DNA from: Clostridiales bacterium UBA1738
GTDB taxonomy: Bacteria > Bacillota > Clostridia > UBA1381
DNA: 64,000 nt
Assembly: GCA_002315735.1 (NCBI GenBank)
Contig: DCIA01000013.1
Span: 87,365-151,364, forward strand
Reading direction: 5' to 3'
Shown here: in pieces, positions 22,563 through 30,917 of the stretch
Numbering within the stretch: position 1 is the stretch's first letter
Layout of the letters: each line of letters begins with the position of its first letter
Notes under the pieces: generated by a model
What the model was told of the DNA's origin: nothing
Database searches by the model: none
The model's input: only the letters and a program-made list of their open reading frames with translations
Translations under genes and position numbers: made by a program

Positions 22563-22847
22563 TTACATTGGTTTTTCCCAAAAAACAAATGTGTCATCTT
22601 CTGTTTTTGTAAGACAAAGCACTGTTTTTTGTCCCATATTATTTATAATACACGACCAACCATTTTCGGTTTCTATAATATCACTATAAAATGCATTTGG
22701 ATAATGTGTTTCCAAATAATTTGAAATTGCTTCGTGTTGTTTTTTGTAGCGAACTTTATTAAAAATGCCTTTCCCTTTGTAAAATCTATACGCCTCCCAA
22801 GCCGCAACACCAAGTAAAATGGGAAGTTTATCTTTTCTTTTACTCAT
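22563..22847 (-). CDS. Hypothetical protein coupled to XRE regulator
   Basis: 94 residues from ATG 22847, overlapping the XRE stop in an ATGAGTAA arrangement; an upstream in-frame GTG is less likely. The N-terminus is basic with a possible short membrane-associated helix (LPILLGVAAWEAYRFYKG), then an alpha/beta domain (AISNYLETHYPNAFYSDIIE, GWSCIINNMGQKTVLCLTK). No family recognised. Coupling suggests it acts with the regulator. Confidence 0.6.
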   Translation of the reverse strand: MSKRKDKLPILLGVAAWEAYRFYKGKGIFNKVRYKKQHEAISNYLETHYPNAFYSDIIETENGWSCIINNMGQKTVLCLTKTEDDTFVFWEKPM

Positions 22848-23124
22848 TTTCTTCACTCGCTTCTTTTACATATAATTCATATAAATCTCTAAGTGATTTT
22901 GCAGAAAGCGGAGACCATTCAATCCCCATAATATCCCCAACTTTTACATTGAATAGTTGAGATACCATATTTAAAACTTCAAAACTGGGAATAACCGAGC
23001 CATTTTCATAACTATACACAGTACTTTGTGATTTTCCGATTATTTCTCCAAACTGTGCTTGTGTTAATGAGTGCTTTTTCCTAATTCGCTTTATATTTTC
23101 ACCTATAACATTTATACTTTTCAT
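22840..23124 (-). CDS. XRE-family transcriptional regulator
   Basis: 94 residues; residues ~6-62 are a Cro/C1-type HTH (IGENIKRIRKKHSLTQAQFG, EIIGKSQSTVYSYENGSVIP, SFEVLNMVSQLFNVKVGDIM). The ~30-residue acidic tail may mediate dimerisation or contact the coupled 94-residue protein. Two bases separate its start from the U32 gene stop, so it lies at the distal end of the long rimP-nusA transcript. Confidence 0.85.
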   Translation of the reverse strand: MKSINVIGENIKRIRKKHSLTQAQFGEIIGKSQSTVYSYENGSVIPSFEVLNMVSQLFNVKVGDIMGIEWSPLSAKSLRDLYELYVKEASEENE

Positions 23125-23126
23125 AA

Positions 23127-24359
23127 CTATTCCGTTTCTCTCAGTTTTCTTAGCATCGCTCCCTTTGGCACTGATTCATTTAGTTTTATCTTAACAATCA
23201 TCTGTGCATGAGGTGCTACATCAATTTTATTACCCTTTTCGTCTTCCATAAACTCAATTTTTTGTTTCAAAAATGGTTTATTTGGCATCAAAACTTCGAT
23301 TTCATCGCCCAAGAAAAATCTATTTCTTTGTGATATTGTTGCAACAGAAGTTTTCTCATCAAAATCAAGAACAATACCAATTAAATCATAATCCCTAATA
23401 TACGAACTGGAAGTATATACTTGCGAATTTTCATTTGGTTTACCATAATAAAATCCCGTCGAATATGGTCTGTGACTAACTTTACAAAGTTCCTCAAAAC
23501 TCGCCTTATCAAACTTATATTCCTTTGGATTTTCAAGATATCTATCTATCTCATCTCGATAGGCTTTTACTATCGTTGCAACATAGTATTCAGTTTTTAC
23601 TCTACCTTCGAGTTTTAAACTTGTTATTCCGCTTTCGATAATCTCCGGAATATGTTCAATCATACATAAATCCTTTGAATTAAAGATAAAACTGCCTCTT
23701 TCATTTTCATAAATCGGCATATATTCCCCGGGTCTTGTTTCTTCCATTATGCTGTAATTCCATCTGCACGGATGTGCGCAAGCGCCTTGATTTGCATCAC
23801 GTGCTGTCATATAATTTGAAAGTAAGCATCTACCCGAATAAGAAATACACATAGCCCCATGAACAAAGGCTTCAAGTTCCAAGTCAGAAGGTGTTTTTTC
23901 TCTTATTTCCTTGATTTCTGCCATACTCATTTCTCGTGCCAAAACCACTCTTTTTGCACCCTGATTATACCAGAACTTTGCACTTTCATAGTTAATATTA
24001 TTTGCCTGAGTGCTAATATGTATCGGCAAATTCGGTGCAAGTTCTTTTACTATTGACATCATTCCGGGGTCTGCTATTAAAACAGCATCAAACCCTAATG
24101 GCTCAATCTCTTTTATATATTCTTTGAATTCTTCAATATCTTTGTTGTGTGGTAAAATATTTGCCGTAAGATATACTTTTTTCCCTCTATCATGGGCATA
24201 TTTCAGTCCCTCTTTCATATCGTCAAAAGAAAAATTTTCTGCTGCGACACGAAGACTAAATGCCTCTCCACCAACATAAACTGCGTCAGCACCAAAATCT
24301 ATTGCGGTTTTAAGTTTGTCCAAACTTCCGCCGGGTGCTAAAAGTTCAGGTTTTTCCAT
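23127..24359 (-). CDS. trhP: U32-family tRNA uridine hydroxylation protein (TrhP-like)
   Basis: 410 residues with the full U32 layout: ELLAPGGSLDKLKTAIDFGA, DAVYVGGEAFSLR, LPIHISTQANNINYESAKFW, LEAFVHGAMCISYSGRCLLS, then ANQGACAHPCRWNY (Fe-S cysteines) and TSLKLEGRVKTEYYVA. Although named peptidases, U32 proteins of this length (YegQ/TrhP; YrrN and YrrO in Bacillus) hydroxylate uridine at tRNA position 34 using prephenate. The preceding gene is a TrmR-like methyltransferase, the next enzyme of the 5-methoxyuridine pathway, which makes this assignment firm in context. B. subtilis has two such genes; only one is seen here. Confidence 0.85.
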   Translation of the reverse strand: MEKPELLAPGGSLDKLKTAIDFGADAVYVGGEAFSLRVAAENFSFDDMKEGLKYAHDRGKKVYLTANILPHNKDIEEFKEYIKEIEPLGFDAVLIADPGMMSIVKELAPNLPIHISTQANNINYESAKFWYNQGAKRVVLAREMSMAEIKEIREKTPSDLELEAFVHGAMCISYSGRCLLSNYMTARDANQGACAHPCRWNYSIMEETRPGEYMPIYENERGSFIFNSKDLCMIEHIPEIIESGITSLKLEGRVKTEYYVATIVKAYRDEIDRYLENPKEYKFDKASFEELCKVSHRPYSTGFYYGKPNENSQVYTSSSYIRDYDLIGIVLDFDEKTSVATISQRNRFFLGDEIEVLMPNKPFLKQKIEFMEDEKGNKIDVAPHAQMIVKIKLNESVPKGAMLRKLRETE

Positions 24360-24377
24360 AATATTAATTCACTTTCT

Positions 24378-25037
24378 TTATTTTCTTACTGCCACTGTAA
24401 CACCGTCACCAAGAGGCAAAATTACAGTTTCAAGTTCATCTCTTTGCATTTGTGCCGAGATAAAATGTCTTAATCTTTTTACTATCGTGATTTTTCGGCG
24501 AATAACATGTTCTTCATCTGCCGTCATACCTTTATACAAAATATTATCTGCAATCAGTATGCCACCCTTTTTAAGTAATCTAATACAGTCATTTAGCATA
24601 TGTATATAGTGGGCTTTTGGTCCGTCTAAAAATATAACATCATACTCCCCTGAAAGCGTGGGAATAACCTCTTTTGCATCATTATTTATAACGGTGATTT
24701 TATCCGACAAACCTGCTCTTTTAATATTTTCTCTTGCCATCGCCGTCATATCAGCATCCCATTCAAGAGTTGTGATGCTTCCGCCTTCGCCCAAATATTG
24801 TGCCATTAAAATTGCTGAATACCCTATCGCACATCCTATTTCTAAAATTCTAACCGGTCTTTTAAGGCACATTAGGGTTTCTAATAATTTCGCCGTTTCA
24901 GGCTGTACAATCGGAACTGAATTTTCCCTTGCATAGTCTTCAAGTTCCTTTAAAATTCCACTTCTTTTTGGAATTTCACCCCTAATAAATTCCGTAATAT
25001 ACGGATATACAATGGCATCTTTATCATATTCAACCAT
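24378..25037 (-). CDS. trmR: SAM-dependent O-methyltransferase, TrmR (YrrM) type
   Basis: 219 residues, O-methyltransferase family 3 (COMT-like): KRPVRILEIGCAIGYSAILM is the SAM-binding motif I, ITTLEWDADMTAMARENIKR motif II, YDVIFLDGPKAHYIHMLNDC and KKGGILIADNILYKG the Mg-binding and catalytic segments. YrrM/TrmR methylates 5-hydroxyuridine-34 to 5-methoxyuridine in tRNA. The downstream U32 gene supports this over a generic catechol methyltransferase. Its start overlaps the nrnA stop by eight bases. Confidence 0.82.
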   Translation of the reverse strand: MVEYDKDAIVYPYITEFIRGEIPKRSGILKELEDYARENSVPIVQPETAKLLETLMCLKRPVRILEIGCAIGYSAILMAQYLGEGGSITTLEWDADMTAMARENIKRAGLSDKITVINNDAKEVIPTLSGEYDVIFLDGPKAHYIHMLNDCIRLLKKGGILIADNILYKGMTADEEHVIRRKITIVKRLRHFISAQMQRDELETVILPLGDGVTVAVRK

Positions 25038-25983
25038 TTAATATTTCCCCTAAAACTTCTATAATTTCTTTTTTTACTTCGTCTATTGTTCTTCCCTTTT
25101 GTGCTGCTCCTGCGGCTTTATCATGTCCGCCTCCGCCAAATTTTTGCGCAATTCCGGAAACAGAAATATCACAATTTGAGCGAAAACTAATTTTCACTTT
25201 ATCTAAAGCCTCACGAATGGATACTGCGACTTTACAAGTATTTACAAGTCTTGCAATGTTTACAATGTCACCTGTCTCTCTTTCGTCAAGATTATATTCT
25301 TTTAAAATGCTGTTATCTGCTGTGACTATTGTTAAAGTCCCATCAAAATACTCTTCAACATTTTTCATAACCTCTGCCTTAAATCGCATAACATTTGTTG
25401 GCTCACTGTCATATAAAAGCCTGGCAATTTCAGGAAAATCAATGCCTGTTGCTATTAGTTTTGCCGCAATTTCCAAAGTATTCGGTCTTACATTTCTATA
25501 TTTGAAGCTTCCGGTATCAGCACTGATAGCAGTGTAGAGATTTTCTGCAATTTCTTTTGTAATGGGAATTTCCATTTTTTCAAATAGGTTATACAATATT
25601 TCACCTGTTGCAGCGGCATCTCCATCAACAAAATTTGCATCTGCAAAGTTTGTATTTGTTACATGATGGTCAATGGATACAGTGCTTTTGGCTTTTTCAA
25701 AAATAGCAATTCTTTTGCCTATTCTTTTTACATCTCCACAATCAAGGCAAAGGCATAAATCAACACTTGGAACAAGATTCTCGTCGAAAATATTATAGTT
25801 TTTTTCCATAAAACTTAAATGATTTTCGAGTTTATTAGAAAACCAACAAGCAACATCTTTGCCCATCATAAGCAGTGCGTGGCGCATAGCAAATGAACTA
25901 CCCGCCGCGTCTGCATCTTCATTTTCATGTGCTAAAATGGCAATGGTATTCGCTTTTTTTATAAGTTCAATCACATTATTCAT
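25030..25983 (-). CDS. nrnA: Bifunctional oligoribonuclease/PAP phosphatase (DHH family)
   Basis: 317 residues. The DHH domain (~1-190) has AILAHENEDADAAGSSFAM, LCLCLDCGDVKRIG and VSIDHHVTNTNFADANFVDG with the metal-binding DHH triad; the DHHA1 domain ends in GGGHDKAAGAA. NrnA degrades 2-5-nucleotide RNAs and dephosphorylates 3'-phosphoadenosine 5'-phosphate. Its place directly after rbfA, with an eight-base overlap, is the standard order in Firmicutes. The usual truB and ribF are not next; trmR follows instead. Confidence 0.9.
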   Translation of the reverse strand: MNNVIELIKKANTIAILAHENEDADAAGSSFAMRHALLMMGKDVACWFSNKLENHLSFMEKNYNIFDENLVPSVDLCLCLDCGDVKRIGKRIAIFEKAKSTVSIDHHVTNTNFADANFVDGDAAATGEILYNLFEKMEIPITKEIAENLYTAISADTGSFKYRNVRPNTLEIAAKLIATGIDFPEIARLLYDSEPTNVMRFKAEVMKNVEEYFDGTLTIVTADNSILKEYNLDERETGDIVNIARLVNTCKVAVSIREALDKVKISFRSNCDISVSGIAQKFGGGGHDKAAGAAQKGRTIDEVKKEIIEVLGEILNG

Positions 25984-26332
25984 TGTCTTGACCTTTCATG
26001 ATTTCACTTAATACTTGATTAATGTGAGCGCCGTGTTCAATAGAATCGTCAAGTTCAAAAATAAATTCAGGTGTGCAACGCAAATCAACGCGTCTGCCCA
26101 TTTCTCGTCTAATGTAGCCTGATGCTGATTTTAGTCCTTCTAATGCCTTTTTCTTTGTTTGTTCATCACCCATTACGCTGATATAACACTTAGCATAACT
26201 CAAATCATTAGTAACATTTACAGAAACGACGCTTGTAAGTATTGGAATTCTTGAATCTTTAAGTTCCCTTATAACATTTGCAAGTTCACGCCTTACTTCC
26301 TCATTTATTTTATTAATTCTATTTTTTGCCAT
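25976..26332 (-). CDS. rbfA: 30S ribosome-binding factor A
   Basis: 118 residues with the RbfA KH-like fold: RINKINEEVRRELANVIREL, ILTSVVSVNVTNDLSYAKCY and RTPEFIFELDDSIEHGAHIN-like C-terminal block (here CTPEFIFELDDSIEHG). It binds helix 1 of 16S rRNA during late 30S maturation. Located 15 bases after infB. Confidence 0.93.
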   Translation of the reverse strand: MAKNRINKINEEVRRELANVIRELKDSRIPILTSVVSVNVTNDLSYAKCYISVMGDEQTKKKALEGLKSASGYIRREMGRRVDLRCTPEFIFELDDSIEHGAHINQVLSEIMKGQDNE

Positions 26333-26347
26333 AGATTTGCCTTTCTA

Positions 26348-28720
26348 TTATCTCTCAATTTCCTCCATAATGAAACATTCCATTATGTCGCCTTCTTTAA
26401 TATCGTTGTAGTTATCTATGCTAAGACCACATTCAAATCCTTCTGCAACTTCCTTCGCATCGTCTTTGAAACGCTTTAAGCTACCGATTTTACCTTCATG
26501 CACAACGATACCATCTCTAACAAGTCTGATTTCTGCGTTTCTTGTGATTTTTCCGTCTTTAACATACGCACCTGCGATTGTGCCAACGCCTGAAACCTTG
26601 AATGTTTGGCGAATTTCTGCATGACCGATAACACTTTCTTTGAATTTCGGGTCAAGCATACCCTTCATAGCGGCTTCGATTTCTTCTATCGCTTGATAAA
26701 TAATACGATACAAACGAATATCAACTTCTTGTGATTTAGCAGCAGCCAAAGCACCGGAATCAGGACGAACATTAAATCCTACGATAATAGCATTTGATGC
26801 ATTTGCAAGCATTACGTCAGATTCGTTAATTCCACCTACACCACCGTGAATCGCACGCACTCTAACTTCTTCATTTGAAAGTTTTTCAAGTGATTGGCGA
26901 ACCGCTTCAACAGAGCCTTGAACGTCTGCCTTTATGATGATATTAAGTTCCTTCATATTACCTTCGTCAATTTGGTCAAATAAGTTATCCAAAGAAACTT
27001 TAATTGTTTGATTAAATTTGTTTTCTTTTTGTTCTTGTCTTCTTGATTCTGCCACATCACGAGCAAGTTTTTCATCTTTAACAGCCATAATGTGTTCTCC
27101 ACCCATAGGAGCTTCTGACAAGCCTTGAATTTCAACCGGAGTTGATGGGCCTGCAACTTTAATTCTTCTTCCGATATCATTTGTCATTGCACGAACACGG
27201 CCAACCGCTGTTCCGGCAATTACGATATCTCCCACATGGAGTGTACCTTCTTGTACTAAAACCGTTGCAACAGGTCCCATACCCTTGTCAACACGAGATT
27301 CAATAACAGTTCCCTTTGCAGGTTTATTTGGATTTGCTTTTAGTTCCTTCATATCAGCAACCAAAAGTACCATTTCCAAAAGACCATCAATATTTATATG
27401 ATTTTTTGCAGAAACTTCAACACAAACTGTATCTCCGCCCCATTCTTCAGGAATAAGTTCGTGTTCAACAAGCATCTGCTTTACTCTTTCAACATTTGCA
27501 TTTTCTTTATCAATCTTATTAATTGCAACAACTATTGTAACGCCTGCTGCTTTTGCGTGGTTAATAGCTTCGATTGTTTGAGGCATAATACCGTCATCCG
27601 CTGCAACAACTAGGATTGCAACGTCAGTAACTTGTGCACCTCTTGCACGCATTGTTGTAAATGCTTCATGTCCCGGTGTGTCTAGGAATGTGATATCTCT
27701 GCCATTTAACTTAACACCATAAGCACCGATATGCTGAGTAATACCGCCTGCTTCTGTATTTGTAACAGAAGTATGACGAATTGCATCAAGAAGTGATGTT
27801 TTACCATGGTCAACGTGTCCCATAACAACAACTACCGGTGGACGAGGAACTAAATCTTCAGGCTTATCTTCCTCTTCTGCAAATAAAATATCTTCCTTTG
27901 TCAAAACAACTTCTTGCTTACAATCAACGCCAAAATCAGCTGCAATTAATGCTGCTGTATCAAAGTCTATTGATTGAGTAACTGTTGCCATAACACCTAA
28001 CATCATAAGTTTTTTAACAACTTCTGCTGCTCCCTTTGCAAGTTTATTTGCAAGTTCGCCAACTGTAATTGTTTCAGGAATTTCAATCTCTGTCGGAGTT
28101 TGCTTTTCCTTTTTCTTTGGTGCTTCTTTTTGCTTTATTTCCTTTTCTTTTTGTCCGTTTTGTTGCTTTTTGCCGAATTGTTGCTTTTTGCCGCCACGCT
28201 CTAACTTGTTAACATCGTCATCTGTTACCATATCAGCCAAACGTTCTCTTGATTCAATCTTATCAAGTTCAACTGTTGATGTTCTTGTATCAACATAACG
28301 AACCTTTTTAGCATCATCGGCTTTTATAACATATTCTTTTTGTGTATCATCAGGAATTTCAACAACTTTTTCACCTGCTTTTCTACTCTTTTGCATAGGT
28401 TTTGGTTGTTGCACCCTCTTCTTTTCTTCCTTCTTAACTTCTACCTTTTTTTCTTCCTTTTGAACAGGCTTTGGCTCTTCTTTTTCTTCCTTTGGTTCTT
28501 CCTTTTTAGCTTTTGGTGCTTTTTTAGGCTTTTCGATAGGCTCGTCTCCTAAATCATATAGAGATGTAAAAATATCAAAAACAAGACCAAGTTGTTCTTC
28601 TGAAAGCACAGTTGTTGCCTTAACGCTTTCGCCAAAGCCTTCTAATTTTTCTATTATATCCTTACTTGTAACTTTTAATTCCTTAGCAATTTGACTAACT
28701 TTAACTCCGTTATCTGCCAT
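26348..28720 (-). CDS. infB: Translation initiation factor IF-2
   Basis: 790 residues from ATG 28720. An ATG four codons earlier is possible but abuts the Shine-Dalgarno (AGAAAGGA). The N-terminus has the IF2_N motif (GVKVSQIAKELKVTSKDIIE), then a ~130-residue Lys/Glu linker and a second IF2_N (EIPETITVGELANKLAKGAA). The G domain carries GHVDHGKTSLLDAI (G1), DTPGHEAF (G3) and NKID (G4). Domains II-IV follow. It brings initiator tRNA to the 30S subunit. Sixth gene of no special oddity within the nusA operon: position after ylxQ is canonical. Confidence 0.95.
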   Translation of the reverse strand: MADNGVKVSQIAKELKVTSKDIIEKLEGFGESVKATTVLSEEQLGLVFDIFTSLYDLGDEPIEKPKKAPKAKKEEPKEEKEEPKPVQKEEKKVEVKKEEKKRVQQPKPMQKSRKAGEKVVEIPDDTQKEYVIKADDAKKVRYVDTRTSTVELDKIESRERLADMVTDDDVNKLERGGKKQQFGKKQQNGQKEKEIKQKEAPKKKEKQTPTEIEIPETITVGELANKLAKGAAEVVKKLMMLGVMATVTQSIDFDTAALIAADFGVDCKQEVVLTKEDILFAEEEDKPEDLVPRPPVVVVMGHVDHGKTSLLDAIRHTSVTNTEAGGITQHIGAYGVKLNGRDITFLDTPGHEAFTTMRARGAQVTDVAILVVAADDGIMPQTIEAINHAKAAGVTIVVAINKIDKENANVERVKQMLVEHELIPEEWGGDTVCVEVSAKNHINIDGLLEMVLLVADMKELKANPNKPAKGTVIESRVDKGMGPVATVLVQEGTLHVGDIVIAGTAVGRVRAMTNDIGRRIKVAGPSTPVEIQGLSEAPMGGEHIMAVKDEKLARDVAESRRQEQKENKFNQTIKVSLDNLFDQIDEGNMKELNIIIKADVQGSVEAVRQSLEKLSNEEVRVRAIHGGVGGINESDVMLANASNAIIVGFNVRPDSGALAAAKSQEVDIRLYRIIYQAIEEIEAAMKGMLDPKFKESVIGHAEIRQTFKVSGVGTIAGAYVKDGKITRNAEIRLVRDGIVVHEGKIGSLKRFKDDAKEVAEGFECGLSIDNYNDIKEGDIMECFIMEEIER

Positions 28721-28724
28721 ATTA

Positions 28725-29030
28725 TCAATCATTCCTTTCTATTTTGGATAAAATTGCATTTTTAAAATTCTCGTCGTTTACCGAAATAACCGTTCTTCTA
28801 CCCGATCCGGTAAACTGACCGAGTTCGCTTGCTTTCGCAAATACTATATATTCTACATTATAATATGTGCAGGCATCGGTTATGGCTTTTTTGCCGTTAT
28901 CCGAAATATCCTCAGCAATTATGATTAGTTTACTTTCGCCCTTTTTAATTGCCTTATCACACAAATATTCACCCGAAACCACTTTTCCTGCACGCTTTGC
29001 AAGACCTATCATACCCAAAATTTTATTCAT
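28725..29030 (-). CDS. ylxQ: L7Ae-like RNA-binding protein YlxQ
   Basis: 101 residues from ATG 29030, which overlaps the ylxR stop (ATGAATAA). L7Ae/L30e fold: NKILGMIGLAKRAGKVVSGE, KLIIIAEDISDNGKKAITDA, then FTGSGRRTVISVND. Binds kink-turn RNA. In B. subtilis ylxQ lies between ylxR and infB exactly as here. Confidence 0.9.
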   Translation of the reverse strand: MNKILGMIGLAKRAGKVVSGEYLCDKAIKKGESKLIIIAEDISDNGKKAITDACTYYNVEYIVFAKASELGQFTGSGRRTVISVNDENFKNAILSKIERND

Positions 29031-29277
29031 CTTCTGATACCTTTCGAATTTCATCGTAAATTTCAGCATCGACCTTCATTTTAAAATGCTTTGAAAGAGA
29101 TTGTCTTTTTTTTGCATTTTCAATGCATTCTTGATTTTTGCAAAGATATGCGCCTCTGCCAAACTTCTTATTCTTGATATCAATTTCGGCTACCTCGCCG
29201 TTTTTTACTATTTTTATAAGTTCACTCTTCGGTTTCATATGCCTACAAGCGATACACATTCTTTCGGGTATATGCAT
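29023..29277 (-). CDS. rnpM: RNase P modulator RnpM (YlxR)
   Basis: 84 residues from ATG 29277 (AAGGATGA upstream; the frame is open 14 codons further without a good start). Signature PERMCIACRHMKPKSELIKI and FGRGAYLCKNQECIENAKKR, the YlxR fold. YlxR/RnpM binds the RNase P RNA and modulates its activity. Standard position in the nusA operon. Confidence 0.9.
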   Translation of the reverse strand: MHIPERMCIACRHMKPKSELIKIVKNGEVAEIDIKNKKFGRGAYLCKNQECIENAKKRQSLSKHFKMKVDAEIYDEIRKVSEDE

Positions 29278-29293
29278 AAAATCATCCTTAAAA

Positions 29294-30325
29294 TTATTCT
29301 TGACCGGCTGAAATATCAATCTTCCAGCCTGTTAATCTTGCAGCAAGACGAACATTTTGTCCTGATTTTCCAATGGCTAATGATAATTGATGCTCAGGAA
29401 CTGTAACTTTTGCACTCTTTTCTTGTTCATCAATATCAACTGTTAATACATCTGATGGGCTAAGTGCTGCCTTTATATATTCTGTTGGGTCTTCGCTCCA
29501 TTTTACAATATCAATCTTTTCAAAATTAAGTTCATCACTGACGGCTTGAACTCTTGAACCCTTAGGCCCGATACAAGAGCCTTGTGCATCAATATCAGGA
29601 TTTTCTGAATATACAGCAATCTTTGTTCTTGAGCCCGGTTCACGAGATACTGATTTAATTTCCACCAATCCGTCTTGAATTTCCGGAACTTCTTGAGTAA
29701 ATAACTTTTTAACTAACCCCGGATGAGTACGTGATAAAACAATTTGTGTACCCTTTGAAGTATTTCTAACTTCATTAACATAACACTTAATCATTCTGCC
29801 AACTTCGTAATATTCGCTGTCTACTTGTTCCTTTTCAGGAAGCATTGCTTCAACCTTACCGATATCAACAAAAATATTACCCTTTTCCATACGGTCAATT
29901 TTCCCTGAAACGATGTTGTTTTCTTTTTCTGTATATTCGCTGTAAATATTTCCTCTTTCGGCTTCTCTTATTCTTTGTGTTACAACTTGCTTTGCAGTCA
30001 TAGCAGCAACTCTTCCGAAATTAGCAGGAGTAACTTCAATATTTACAATATCGCCCAATTCATACTTTTTGCTAATTTTTTGTGCATCAATCAGTGAGAT
30101 TTGTAGTTGTGGGTCTTCTACGCTTTCAGATACTGTCTTTTGTGCATAGACATTAATTTTTCCTGTTTCTCTGTCAACTGTTGCAACTGCATTTTGTGGT
30201 GATGAAGCAAAGTTTCTTTTGTAAGCTGCAATAAGTGCTGATTCTAGTGCCTCTAATATTACTTCCTTGTCGATACCCTTTTCCTTGCATATGTCGGAAA
30301 GGGCTTTTAATAGTTCTTCATTCAT
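29294..30325 (-). CDS. nusA: Transcription termination/antitermination protein NusA
   Basis: 343 residues: N-terminal RNA-polymerase-binding domain (EELLKALSDICKEKGIDKEV), S1 domain (~135-200, NIVSGKIDRMEKGNIFVDIG), then two KH domains (RTKIAVYSENPDIDAQGSCI, GPKGSRVQAVSDEL and LAIGKSGQNVRLAARLTGWK). It lacks the C-terminal acidic repeats of E. coli NusA, as usual in Firmicutes. Regulates pausing, termination and leader RNA folding. Confidence 0.95.
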   Translation of the reverse strand: MNEELLKALSDICKEKGIDKEVILEALESALIAAYKRNFASSPQNAVATVDRETGKINVYAQKTVSESVEDPQLQISLIDAQKISKKYELGDIVNIEVTPANFGRVAAMTAKQVVTQRIREAERGNIYSEYTEKENNIVSGKIDRMEKGNIFVDIGKVEAMLPEKEQVDSEYYEVGRMIKCYVNEVRNTSKGTQIVLSRTHPGLVKKLFTQEVPEIQDGLVEIKSVSREPGSRTKIAVYSENPDIDAQGSCIGPKGSRVQAVSDELNFEKIDIVKWSEDPTEYIKAALSPSDVLTVDIDEQEKSAKVTVPEHQLSLAIGKSGQNVRLAARLTGWKIDISAGQE

Positions 30326-30343
30326 TTTCTTAATCCAACCTTT

Positions 30344-30802
30344 CTAAAATTCAAAATGCAGTTTTATATAGACTGCTTCTTTTGTGTTTACTAAAATTTC
30401 TTCTTCATTATATTGTATAGTAGCAATATCGTTGTCAAAACCAATTAGTTTTCCGGAAAACTCTTTTTTTCCGTCAACTGCTTTATAGAGTTTGACATCA
30501 ACATCTCTACCCATAAAATGACTAAATTCACGCTCCGTCTTTAACTTTCTGTCAAGACCGGGAGATGATACTTCCAAAATATACTCTGTTTTTATCGTAT
30601 CAACTAAGTCAAATTCTTTTTCAAAAGCACGTGAAAATTGTTCACACTCATCAATACCAACGCCCCCATCTTTATCAATGAAAACTCTTAGATATTGTTT
30701 TCCTGCTTCCTTAACAAACTGCGTCCCTACAACACTTACATCAAGCGATTTTGCAACCTCATCACCGACTTTTAGTGCCAAGGTTTCTGTTGCATTTGCC
30801 AA
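30344..30802 (-). CDS. rimP: Ribosome maturation factor RimP
   Basis: 152 residues. Start is probably TTG 30802, with GAGAGGTG six bases upstream; the in-frame GTG above is part of that ribosome-binding site. RimP motifs: YLRVFIDKDGGVGIDECEQF, YILEVSSPGLDRKL, FIGRDV-like HFMGRDVDVKLYKAVDGKKE. Needed for 30S assembly. First gene of the rimP-nusA-ylxR-ylxQ-infB-rbfA-nrnA-trmR-trhP operon. Confidence 0.92.
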   Translation of the reverse strand: MANATETLALKVGDEVAKSLDVSVVGTQFVKEAGKQYLRVFIDKDGGVGIDECEQFSRAFEKEFDLVDTIKTEYILEVSSPGLDRKLKTEREFSHFMGRDVDVKLYKAVDGKKEFSGKLIGFDNDIATIQYNEEEILVNTKEAVYIKLHFEF

Positions 30803-30826
30803 AAATATCACCTCTCAAAACTAAAG

Positions 30827-30845
30827 AGTGGGCTTATGCCCACTC
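30827..30845 (-). other. Hairpin in the rimP operon leader
   Basis: GAGTGG/CCACTC stem with a 7-base loop, followed on the minus strand by TTTAGTTTTG, between the promoter at 30872 and the rimP start. It may be a weak terminator or a NusA-responsive leader structure; the U-tract is interrupted. Confidence 0.4.
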
Positions 30846-30871
30846 CTTTGATAACATCTATTAGTATCCTT

Positions 30872-30900
30872 ATTATATCACACATTTTTCCAATTTGCAA
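30872..30900 (-). promoter_or_regulatory. Sigma-A promoter of the rimP-nusA operon
   Basis: On the minus strand TTGCAA (30895-30900), 17 bases, TATAAT (30872-30877), within the 115-base gap between the LCP stop and rimP. Confidence 0.75.
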
Positions 30901-30917
30901 GTTTTTTTTGAAAATTC

